Positions 1 through 5,078 of a DNA stretch of 5,078 bases are shown here, piece by piece. A program made the position numbers and the translations under genes. The stretch comes from Clostridia bacterium. GTDB lineage: Bacteria > Bacillota > Clostridia > Christensenellales > Borkfalkiaceae. The DNA is taken from assembly GCA_017457345.1 (NCBI GenBank), contig JAFTHR010000124.1, positions 1-5,078 on the forward strand, in the 5' to 3' direction. Each line of letters begins with the position of its first letter. Position 1 is the first letter of the stretch. A model generated the notes under the pieces. It was not told the DNA's origin and ran no database searches. It saw only the letters and a program-made list of their open reading frames with translations.

Positions 1-1
1 A

Positions 2-187
2 GGGGAAATAACGGGTGTGTTAACCACTCATTATATGGAAGAAATTGAAGCACTTGCCGATACCGTTGCGGTGATGAACAAAGGCAAACTGTTCTTCTTC
101 GGCACCGTGGAAGAGATGAAAACGAGCACGAAAAAAGAGAGCGTGGAAGAAGCGTTCGTGGTGCTTGTGGAAAAGGAGGGCGTGTGA
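2..187 (+). CDS. ABC transporter ATP-binding protein, C-terminal fragment (ABC-2 exporter ATPase)
   Basis: This is the last 61 codons of an ATPase cut by the left window edge; base 1 is the third base of the preceding codon. The visible part contains the switch (H-loop) histidine in the motif TTHYMEEIEALAD (visible residues 8-20), followed by VAVMNKGKLFFFGT. That is the usual ending of the nucleotide-binding domain in DrrA/CcmA-like ATPases of ABC-2 exporters. The Walker A, Q-loop, signature and Walker B motifs lie upstream and cannot be checked. The last 25 residues are charged and lack catalytic motifs. The stop codon overlaps the GTG start of the permease gene by 4 bp, so the two are almost certainly co-transcribed and translationally coupled, with this protein powering that permease from the cytoplasm. 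The substrate is unknown; antibiotics, lipids and peptides are all possible for this family. Confidence 0.9.
   Translation, partial: GEITGVLTTHYMEEIEALADTVAVMNKGKLFFFGTVEEMKTSTKKESVEEAFVVLVEKEGV
174..179 (+). promoter_or_regulatory. Ribosome binding site for the ABC-2 permease gene
   Basis: A perfect AGGAGG lies inside the end of the ATPase gene, 4 nt before the GTG at 184. It supports GTG as the true start and explains how the overlapping permease gene is translated. Confidence 0.8.
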
Positions 188-915
188 GGAAAGGGTTGGT
201 GTTTGGCGTTCGCACGGCGAAAGAACTTTTGAGAGATCCTATCAACCTTGAGTTCGGGTTAGGATTTCCCGTCGTGCTCTTATTGTTGTTTTCCGCTATT
301 CAGGCAAACGTGCCCGTGGCGCTGTTTGAAATTCACCGCATCACGCCGGGGATTGCCGTTTTTTCTCTTTCCTTTTTAACGTTGTTTTCTTCCGTTCTCG
401 TGGCAAAAGATCGCCAAAGTGCGTTTTTACAAAGGCTCTACACAACGCCTATGAAAGGGGTGGATTTTATCGTTGGGTACACGTTGCCGCTCGTGCCGAT
501 CGGCGTTTTGCAAACGGCGGCGTGCTATTTCACGGCGGTTTGTTTAGGGCATACCGTTGGGTGGGAATTGTTGCTCTGTTTGGTATATTCCTTACCTGCC
601 TGCCTGTTTTTTATAGGTTTAGGGGTAATTTTCGGCAGTATTTTAACGGATAAACAAGCGGGCGGGATTTGCGGTTCGCTCGTGACGAACGTTTCGGCGC
701 TTTTATCGGGCGCGTGGTTCGATTTATTCTTAGTGGGCGGTGCGTTCGAAAAGGTGGCAAACGTTTTGCCGTTCGTACACGCCGTGGAAATGCAGCGAGC
801 GGCGTTTTCTTCTTACCAAGGCTTTGGCGGACACCTTGCGTGGACGTGTGCGTACGCGCTTTTAGCGTGCGCGATCGCCGTGGTGGCTTTTTTAAGACAG
901 AGAGAGCAAAAGTAG
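184..915 (+). CDS. ABC-2 type transporter permease
   Basis: This is a 243-residue integral membrane protein of the ABC-2 permease family, the membrane partner of the ATPase just upstream. Hydrophobic stretches suggest six membrane helices at about residues 24-40, 53-73, 98-120, 128-152, 162-186 and 217-236. The cytoplasmic loop between helices 2 and 3 carries DRQSAFLQRLYTTP (residues 76-89), matching the family pattern of an acidic-arginine start followed by an L-x-R-L-x-x-TP end. The segment at 154-180 (LTDKQAGGICGSLV and on) is the usual ABC-2 signature region with its small-residue-rich helix. Length is normal for the NodJ/DrrB size class. The GTG start is chosen because it follows a perfect AGGAGG by 4 nt and makes a GTGA overlap with the ATPase stop. 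It probably exports a hydrophobic or amphipathic compound; the substrate cannot be inferred. Confidence 0.9.
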   Translation: MRKGLVFGVRTAKELLRDPINLEFGLGFPVVLLLLFSAIQANVPVALFEIHRITPGIAVFSLSFLTLFSSVLVAKDRQSAFLQRLYTTPMKGVDFIVGYTLPLVPIGVLQTAACYFTAVCLGHTVGWELLLCLVYSLPACLFFIGLGVIFGSILTDKQAGGICGSLVTNVSALLSGAWFDLFLVGGAFEKVANVLPFVHAVEMQRAAFSSYQGFGGHLAWTCAYALLACAIAVVAFLRQREQK

Positions 916-921
916 GCGGCG

Positions 922-955
922 AAAAAAAGTTTGTTCAAACAGTTTACTTTTTTTT
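922..955 (+). terminator. Possible weak intrinsic terminator after the ABC-2 operon
   Basis: Seven A's plus GT (922-930) are complementary to ACTTTTTTT (946-954), giving a 9-bp, mostly A:U stem around a 15-nt loop, with a run of eight T's at its 3' side. An alternative small stem is GTTT/AAAC (929-932 with 937-940). It lies 7 nt after the permease stop, where a terminator is expected. The stem is A/T-rich and weak, and it overlaps the -35 box of the next promoter, so this is a tentative call. Confidence 0.35.
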
Positions 956-971
956 CACGGTTTGTTATAAT
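943..971 (+). promoter_or_regulatory. Sigma-A-type promoter for the GNAT-GtrA unit
   Basis: The -35 box is TTTACT (943-948), 4 of 6 matching the consensus, followed by a 17-nt spacer and a perfect TATAAT -10 box (966-971). The spacer ends in TG one base before the -10, giving an extended -10 element. Transcription would be expected to start around 977-979, leaving a leader of roughly 90 nt before the ATG at 1070. It is the best promoter match in the window. Confidence 0.75.
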
Positions 972-1069
972 AAAAGAGTGGCAATCAGTAAAGCGAACTA
1001 CGTTCGTGCGATTTATACCACTTGAAAAATGAAAGAAAGCCAGAAAAACACACGAAAGAGGAAAACTGT
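972..1069 (+). promoter_or_regulatory. Leader region of the GNAT gene, with a small hairpin and a ribosome binding site
   Basis: This stretch is the predicted untranslated leader. It contains a small inverted repeat, CGAAC-TAC-GTTCG (994-1006), extendable by one G:U pair, with no T-run after it, so it is not a terminator. An AGAGG ribosome binding site at 1057-1061 lies 8 nt before the ATG at 1070 and decides that start. Two very short open frames also lie here (978-1025 and 1029-1073); neither has a ribosome binding site of its own. I see no known riboswitch or T-box core. Confidence 0.5.
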
Positions 1070-2194
1070 ATGAGTGTTGAAATTAGAGAAGTCCTTACGA
1101 AGAAGGATTTAAAAAAGTGGGTGGATTTTCCCAACAAACTCTACAAGGGCGTACCTGCCTACGTACCGTTTTTAATGCCGGACGAAATCTCCACGTTCAC
1201 AAAGAGTGAGAACCCTGCCTACGCGTTTTGCGAAACCAAACTTTACACGGCGCATAAAGACGGGAAGATGGTGGGTAGAATCGGCGCTTTGATCAACCAC
1301 GCGGCAAACGAAAAGTGGGGCACGAACGCCATCCGTTTCACCCGCTTCGATTTTATCGACGACTACGAAGTTTCGTCTGCCCTTTTCCAAAAGGTAATCG
1401 ACTGGGGGAAGGAGCGCGGCTACACGAAAGTGCTCGGGCCTATCGGGTTTACGGATATGGACCACGAAGGGATGCTCGTGGAAGGGTTTGATCGGTTGAA
1501 TATGTCTATCACCTTCTATAACCACCCTTACTATATCGACCATATGGAAAAACTTGGTCTAGAAAAGGAAGTGGACTGGGTAGAATATAAGGTGGAAGTG
1601 CCCAAGGAAGCAGATCCGAAAATTGCGCGCGTTAGCGATTATATTATGAAGCGCAACGGCTATCAACTCGTCACGTATACCGACCGTAAGGTTTTAATGA
1701 AGGAAGCGTACGAAGCGTTTGAAGTAATCGATGAAGCGTTCTCCAAACTTTACGGCACCGTACCACTTACGCCGGAAGTTATTGATAGCGCCATTAAGGG
1801 CAACATTTCTATTATCAATATGAAATACGTTTGCTCGGTAAAGGATAAGAACGGAAAAATCGTTGGGTTTGCTTTGCTCGTGCCTTCTATTGCAAAGGCG
1901 CTTAAAAAGTCTAACGGGCGTATGTTCCCGTTCGGTATATTCGGGCTGCTTAGAGCCTTGTTTGGGAAAAACGATACGCTTGAAATGTTCTTTATCGCAG
2001 TAAAACCCGAACATCAAAAGAAAGGCTTGCCTGCAATCATTATGCAACAAATGATAAAAGTACTTTCCGAGAACGGTGTGAAATACTGCGAAAGCGGACC
2101 GGAACTCGAACTCAACGGCGAAGTACAAGGGTTGTGGAAATCCTTTAACGCGGAAAATCATAAACGCCGCCGTTGCTGGAAGAAAGAAATTTAA
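1070..2194 (+). CDS. GNAT-fold family protein, putative N-acetyltransferase, substrate unknown
   Basis: This 374-residue soluble protein resembles a widespread, poorly characterised GNAT-related family of about 370-390 residues. Recognisable parts are MVGRIGALINHAAN (67-80), VLGPIGFTDMDHEGMLVEGF (121-140) and the Asn/Tyr-rich YNHPYYIDHMEKLG (150-163). The second half holds a GNAT-like core with VGFALLVPS (265-273), a hydrophobic beta strand LEMFFIAVKPEHQKKGLPA (304-322) resembling the acetyl-CoA pyrophosphate-binding loop, and a basic end with HKRRR (364-368). No signal peptide or membrane helix is seen. The ATG at 1070 is preferred because AGAGG sits 8 nt upstream; an in-frame TTG at 1022 would add 16 lysine-rich residues but has no ribosome binding site. 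It is the first gene of a two-gene unit with the GtrA-like gene. Acyl transfer is inferred from the fold; the acceptor is unknown, and loss of activity cannot be excluded. Confidence 0.8.
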   Translation: MSVEIREVLTKKDLKKWVDFPNKLYKGVPAYVPFLMPDEISTFTKSENPAYAFCETKLYTAHKDGKMVGRIGALINHAANEKWGTNAIRFTRFDFIDDYEVSSALFQKVIDWGKERGYTKVLGPIGFTDMDHEGMLVEGFDRLNMSITFYNHPYYIDHMEKLGLEKEVDWVEYKVEVPKEADPKIARVSDYIMKRNGYQLVTYTDRKVLMKEAYEAFEVIDEAFSKLYGTVPLTPEVIDSAIKGNISIINMKYVCSVKDKNGKIVGFALLVPSIAKALKKSNGRMFPFGIFGLLRALFGKNDTLEMFFIAVKPEHQKKGLPAIIMQQMIKVLSENGVKYCESGPELELNGEVQGLWKSFNAENHKRRRCWKKEI

Positions 2195-2206
2195 GTGGGG
2201 GCAGGT

Positions 2207-2695
2207 ATGGAAAAAAAGAAAGATTTAAAGGAACTTTTCCGTGCGTTAAAGTTCTTGCTTATCTCCATTAGCGCAGGCGTTATTCAATTCGGCAGTTTTG
2301 CCTTGCTCGATAAAGTAATTTTCCCGTACGCAAGTATGTACTGGGTAAGTTATTTAATCAGTTTAACTCTTTCCGTTGCGTGGAACTTGACCATCACTCG
2401 AAAGTACACGTTCAAATCCGCAAACAACGTGAAAGTGGCAATGTTGCAGGTGGCGGCGTTCTACGTGGTATTCACGCCCGCATCTTTGTTGCTTGGTCAG
2501 TTGGCGGTAGATGCAGGTTGGGAGTCCTTGCTGGTAGAAGCGCTTACAATGGTTGCGAACTTCGTGTTAGAGTTCTTGTATACTAGATTTTTCGTGTACC
2601 GCAATTCTTGCGATACGGCGGTAAAGAAAGAAACCTTAACTTCTGCGGAAGAAACGGTGGAAGAAACGACGGAAGAAACGAAAACGAACGAATAA
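2207..2695 (+). CDS. GtrA family membrane protein
   Basis: This 162-residue protein has four predicted membrane helices at about residues 14-34, 44-60, 76-100 and 107-130. The two family hallmarks are visible: WNLTITRKYTF (59-69) after helix 2, and the related NFVLEFLYTRFFVYRN (118-133) at the end of helix 4. GtrA proteins are associated with moving or presenting polyprenyl-phosphate-linked sugars across the membrane for glycosylation of O-antigen, teichoic acid or other envelope polymers. Residues 134-162 form a hydrophilic Glu/Thr-rich tail beyond the usual domain, built from three 4-residue repeats. The ATG at 2207 leaves a 12-nt gap after the GNAT gene, with a G-run (2197-2201) as a poor ribosome binding site. 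A GTG at 2195, directly abutting the GNAT stop, would add four residues and remains possible. Co-transcription with the GNAT gene is likely. No glycosyltransferase is adjacent, so the sugar is unknown. Confidence 0.88.
   Translation: MEKKKDLKELFRALKFLLISISAGVIQFGSFALLDKVIFPYASMYWVSYLISLTLSVAWNLTITRKYTFKSANNVKVAMLQVAAFYVVFTPASLLLGQLAVDAGWESLLVEALTMVANFVLEFLYTRFFVYRNSCDTAVKKETLTSAEETVEETTEETKTNE
2645..2680 (+). repeat. Three tandem 12-bp repeats in the GtrA-like gene tail
   Basis: The unit is NNGGAAGAAACG, present three times in direct succession (2645-2656, 2657-2668, 2669-2680). Only the first two bases change: GC, GT, AC. It encodes AEET-VEET-TEET, residues 147-158 of the GtrA-like protein. 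Because the unit is a multiple of three, copy-number change by slippage would alter tail length without breaking the frame. Confidence 0.9.
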
Positions 2696-2703
2696 GAAAA
2701 ACG

Positions 2704-2735
2704 AAAGAAGTCTTCTAAGAAGACTTTTTTCTTTT
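2704..2735 (+). terminator. Intrinsic (rho-independent) terminator of the GNAT-GtrA unit
   Basis: AAGTCTTC (2708-2715) pairs perfectly with GAAGACTT (2719-2726) around a TAA loop. The stem can be lengthened with A:U and one G:U pair outward to 2704. It runs into six T's (2725-2730), then C and four more T's. It begins 8 nt after the GtrA-like stop and separates this unit from the following ABC gene. Confidence 0.9.
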
Positions 2736-2784
2736 CAAAAAAACATATTTTATCAAACTTTCACAAAACGAATACCGATCTTAC

Positions 2785-2813
2785 TTGCGTATTTTTTTTA
2801 AAGGTGCTACAAT
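2785..2813 (+). promoter_or_regulatory. Sigma-A-type promoter for the fusion ABC transporter gene
   Basis: The -35-like TTGCGT (2785-2790) is followed by a 17-nt spacer and TACAAT (2808-2813), 5 of 6 matching the -10 consensus. TG at 2805-2806 gives an extended -10, which may offset the weak -35. Transcription would start near 2820, about 44 nt before the ATG. With the terminator upstream, this supports independent expression of the gene at 2864. Confidence 0.65.
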
Positions 2814-2816
2814 TAA

Positions 2817-2852
2817 TTCGTTCTCTAAAAAATGTTCAATAGAAGGAACGAA
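2817..2852 (+). repeat. Inverted repeat between promoter and ribosome binding site
   Basis: TTCGTTC (2817-2823) is perfectly complementary to GAACGAA (2846-2852) with a 22-nt spacer; TCT/AGA (2824-2826 with 2841-2843) could extend the stem across a 2-nt bulge. The right arm touches the AAGGAG at 2853. The predicted transcription start falls inside the left arm, so an RNA hairpin would be partial; a DNA operator is the alternative. A chance match is possible. Confidence 0.4.
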
Positions 2853-2858
2853 AAGGAG
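2853..2858 (+). promoter_or_regulatory. Ribosome binding site for the fusion ABC transporter gene
   Basis: AAGGAG lies 5 nt before the ATG at 2864, fixing the start of the long open frame. Confidence 0.8.
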
Positions 2859-2863
2859 TAAAA

Positions 2864-5078
2864 ATGTTAGAACTCAAACAGATCACAAAGGATTACGTGG
2901 CGGGTTCGGGAACGGTGACCGCGCTAAAAGGAATTGATTTAAAGTTCCGTTCTAGTGAGTTCGTTTCGGTGCTCGGTCCTTCCGGTTGTGGAAAAACGAC
3001 TATGCTCAACATTATCGGTGGCTTAGACCAGTATACGAGTGGGGATTTGCTCATCAACGGTGTTTCCACCAAAGAGTATAAGGATCGGGACTGGGATTCG
3101 TACCGTAATCATTCGGTAGGGTTCGTATTTCAATCGTATAATTTAATCCCGCACCAAACGGTGCTTCAAAACGTAGAAATCGCGCTTACGCTCTCTGGTG
3201 TATCGAAAGCCGAACGCCGTGCAAGAGCGAAAGAAGCGCTTGAAAAGGTGGGGCTTGGCGATCAACTTCGCAAAAAGCCGAACGCTATGTCTGGTGGGCA
3301 AATGCAACGCGTGGCAATTGCCCGTGCGCTTGTAAACAACCCCGATATCATCCTTGCCGACGAGCCGACGGGTGCTTTGGATACCGAAACGAGCGTGCAA
3401 GTAATGGATCTGTTGAAAGAAGTATCGAAAGACCGTTTGGTGGTTATGGTCACGCATAACCCCGAACTTGCGGAGAAATACTCTTCCCGTATTATCCGTA
3501 TGTTAGACGGGGTTATTACGAGCGATAGCAGGCCGTTCACCGAAGAAGAGTATCAAGTGGAAACGGCGGCGGATAAGGAAAAGGCGGAAAAAAAGAGCAA
3601 AGAGAAAAAGCCTACTATGTCCTTTTGGACGGCGTTCCGTTTATCGCTTACCAACCTGTTCACCAAGAAAGGAAGAACAACGCTTACGGCGTTCGCGGGT
3701 AGTATCGGGATTATCGGTATTGCGTTAATCCTTGCCGTTTCGCAGGGGATGACGGGGTACATCAACCACGTGCAACAAACAACGCTTGCTTCTTATCCTT
3801 TAACGCTGGAAGCGAAAACGATGGATATGGGCGCGCTAATGGAAAGTCTCCTTGGCAGCGGCGAAGAAGGCGAAGAGCACGGGAAGGATGCCATTTATAA
3901 AGATCCGATTATCGGCGAACTTGTGAACGCGCTTGCAAAAGTAGAGACCACGGAAAACGATTTAAAATCCTTTAAAACGTATTTAGAAAGCGAACTTAAA
4001 AAAGAAGGCTCGGCATTCCAAACGGCAATCCGCGGCGTGCAGTATTCCTACGATTTGGAACTTGCCGTTTACACGGAGAACGTGGAAGGCAATATCGTGA
4101 AATCGGATACGGGCGAGTTGATGAGTGATATGCTTGCAGACTTCTTTATCGCATCGGCTGAAAACGGTTCGCTGGGGGCAGGGAGCGGTTCTTCTATGGA
4201 AGAAGGCGGCAATGCTCAAACGAATATGATGTCTTCTATGATGACGGTCGATATGTGGCAAGAACTCTTACCTGGGCTCGGTGAAAACGAATATATCAAC
4301 ACGGCAATCACCGATCAGTACGAGTTGATCGACGGCGGATCTTGGCCGAATGAATACGACGAGATCGTGCTTATCGTAAACGAGAAAAACGAACTAGACG
4401 ATCTCACGTTATACGCGCTCGGTTTATTAACGCAAGCGGAAATTGACGCGATTATAGACGCCGCGTCTAAAGGCGAAGAACTCCCGAAAGATAATAGAAG
4501 TTGGTCGTACGAAGAAATTAAATCGCGTACCTACAAGAGCATTTTACCTGCCGATTGTTATAAGCAAATCGGCGACGTGTGGGTAGACGTAAGTTCAGAC
4601 GAAACCTTTCTTTCCTTGCTCTATTCGGATGCGCTCGAACTCAAAGTGACGGGGATCATTCGGCCGAAAGAAGATGCCGAAGTAAAAATTCTTTCTAGCG
4701 GTATCGGGTATTTATCTTCGCTTACCGAATACGTGATTACGGATGCAATGGATGCACCCGTCGTGCAAGCGCAACTTGCGTCTCCTTCGGTGGACGTGTT
4801 GACGGGGAAACCGTTTAAGTCGAACTCTTCGGCACTCACGCCCGCACAAAAAGAAACGCAATTCCGCGGCTACGTTTCGGCACTCAATAACGCGCAAAAA
4901 GCGGATTTATATTTAGAGATGAAATGCGTGTTGCCGGAAGCGGAACTTATGGCCAAAGCGATGGCGCATATGTCGGCGAATTATCCTAATAGAGCAGCGC
5001 AGCAAGCGCTTGTGCTTGCCGCAATGTCGGAACAACTTGGCGTTGAGCCCGCCGTGTTAGAAGAATACTTCGTGGAAA
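2864..5078 (+). CDS. ABC transporter ATP-binding protein/permease fusion (MacB/FtsX type), 3' end missing
   Basis: The frame is open from the ATG to the window edge: 738 codons plus one base, no stop. Residues 1-220 are a complete LolD/MacB-like ATPase: Walker A GPSGCGKT (38-45), Q-loop Gln90, signature MSGGQ (142-146), Walker B IILADEP (162-168), D-loop ALD (171-173) and switch His198. A charged Lys/Glu linker (about 233-250) leads to SFWTAFRLSLTNLFTKKGRT, typical of the permease entry, and a first membrane helix at about 273-295. Residues from about 300 to the edge form a large extracytoplasmic domain with the core-like strand ELKVTGIIRPKEDAEVKILSSG (592-613) and a helix-rich part after about 655. 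The three remaining helices expected for a MacB-type permease must lie beyond 5078. MacB-type proteins do not carry substrate through the membrane but transmit ATPase motion to the outer domain; known roles include peptide or antibiotic resistance and lipoprotein release. The role here is unknown. All catalytic residues are intact. Confidence 0.93.
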   Translation, partial: MLELKQITKDYVAGSGTVTALKGIDLKFRSSEFVSVLGPSGCGKTTMLNIIGGLDQYTSGDLLINGVSTKEYKDRDWDSYRNHSVGFVFQSYNLIPHQTVLQNVEIALTLSGVSKAERRARAKEALEKVGLGDQLRKKPNAMSGGQMQRVAIARALVNNPDIILADEPTGALDTETSVQVMDLLKEVSKDRLVVMVTHNPELAEKYSSRIIRMLDGVITSDSRPFTEEEYQVETAADKEKAEKKSKEKKPTMSFWTAFRLSLTNLFTKKGRTTLTAFAGSIGIIGIALILAVSQGMTGYINHVQQTTLASYPLTLEAKTMDMGALMESLLGSGEEGEEHGKDAIYKDPIIGELVNALAKVETTENDLKSFKTYLESELKKEGSAFQTAIRGVQYSYDLELAVYTENVEGNIVKSDTGELMSDMLADFFIASAENGSLGAGSGSSMEEGGNAQTNMMSSMMTVDMWQELLPGLGENEYINTAITDQYELIDGGSWPNEYDEIVLIVNEKNELDDLTLYALGLLTQAEIDAIIDAASKGEELPKDNRSWSYEEIKSRTYKSILPADCYKQIGDVWVDVSSDETFLSLLYSDALELKVTGIIRPKEDAEVKILSSGIGYLSSLTEYVITDAMDAPVVQAQLASPSVDVLTGKPFKSNSSALTPAQKETQFRGYVSALNNAQKADLYLEMKCVLPEAELMAKAMAHMSANYPNRAAQQALVLAAMSEQLGVEPAVLEEYFVE

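Noticed and set aside
994..1006. Small hairpin CGAAC-TAC-GTTCG as a terminator or riboswitch stem
   Set aside because: The stem is only 5-6 bp with no T-run, and no conserved riboswitch core surrounds it; kept only as a leader detail.
669..1025. A 118-codon + strand open frame overlapping the permease end
   Set aside because: It lies in another frame of the ABC-2 permease gene, is Arg/Phe-rich with no family resemblance, and has no ribosome binding site.
1022..1069. An upstream TTG start that would lengthen the GNAT protein by 16 residues
   Set aside because: There is no ribosome binding site before the TTG, the extra residues are low-complexity and Lys-rich, and AGAGG is well placed for the ATG at 1070.
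1172..2161. Long antisense open frames of 123 and 155 codons inside the GNAT gene
   Set aside because: They are shadows created by the biased codon use of the sense gene. Their products look like no protein family, and the sense strand has a clear start, fold motifs and promoter.
2380..2586. A 68-codon + strand frame inside the GtrA-like gene
   Set aside because: It is out of frame with a well-supported membrane protein and shows no features of its own.
3143..4897. Several antisense open frames of 61-104 codons across the fusion ABC gene
   Set aside because: All lie opposite a continuous 738-codon sense frame with intact ABC motifs; none has a ribosome binding site or recognisable domain.
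1..5078. CRISPR arrays, tRNA or rRNA genes, insertion sequences, toxin-antitoxin or phage defence genes
   Set aside because: No spaced direct repeats, no tRNA cloverleaf or TTC-GA-TC core, no transposase and no defence domain were seen; the window is filled by transporter, GNAT and GtrA genes.

Overview
The window looks like a chromosomal segment from a Gram-positive bacterium, most likely a Clostridia-type member of the Bacillota. The evidence is the AGGAGG-like ribosome binding sites, sigma-A-type promoters with extended -10 boxes, an intrinsic terminator, and a C-terminal ABC fusion protein of a kind I know mainly from Clostridia. Base composition is moderate, and codon choice leans strongly to GCG, ACG and AAC. 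Genus cannot be read from this sequence. All genes are on the + strand and coding density is high. I see no RNA gene, insertion sequence, CRISPR array or phage gene.

Layout. (1) Positions 2-915 are the end of a two-gene ABC-2 type exporter operon: the C-terminal 61 residues of an ATPase, then a six-helix permease whose GTG start overlaps the ATPase stop codon by 4 bp. (2) Positions 916-1069 are a regulatory gap with a weak terminator-like hairpin, a good promoter (TTTACT-17-TATAAT with TG extension) and a leader of about 90 nt. (3) Positions 1070-2695 are a two-gene transcription unit: a 374-residue GNAT-fold protein and a 162-residue GtrA-family membrane protein with a repetitive Glu/Thr tail. 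A strong intrinsic terminator closes it at 2704-2735. (4) Positions 2736-2863 hold a second promoter (TTGCGT-17-TACAAT, TG extended) and an inverted repeat next to a strong ribosome binding site. (5) From 2864 to the window end runs one long open frame of 738 codons with no stop. It encodes an ABC transporter with the ATPase fused to a MacB/FtsX-type permease and a very large extracytoplasmic domain; its last membrane helices lie beyond the window.

How the parts relate. The three units have their own signals and are probably independent. The two ABC systems are of different types: a split ABC-2 exporter and a fused MacB-like mechanotransmission type. The only inferred functional partnership is GNAT plus GtrA, which could act on envelope glycopolymers because GtrA proteins are linked to polyprenyl-phosphate sugar translocation, but nothing in the sequence proves it. 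I found no clearly new biological system. The items most worth a second look are the oversized extracytoplasmic domain of the fusion ABC protein, the conserved-looking but uncharacterised GNAT/GtrA pair, and the leader ahead of the GNAT gene.
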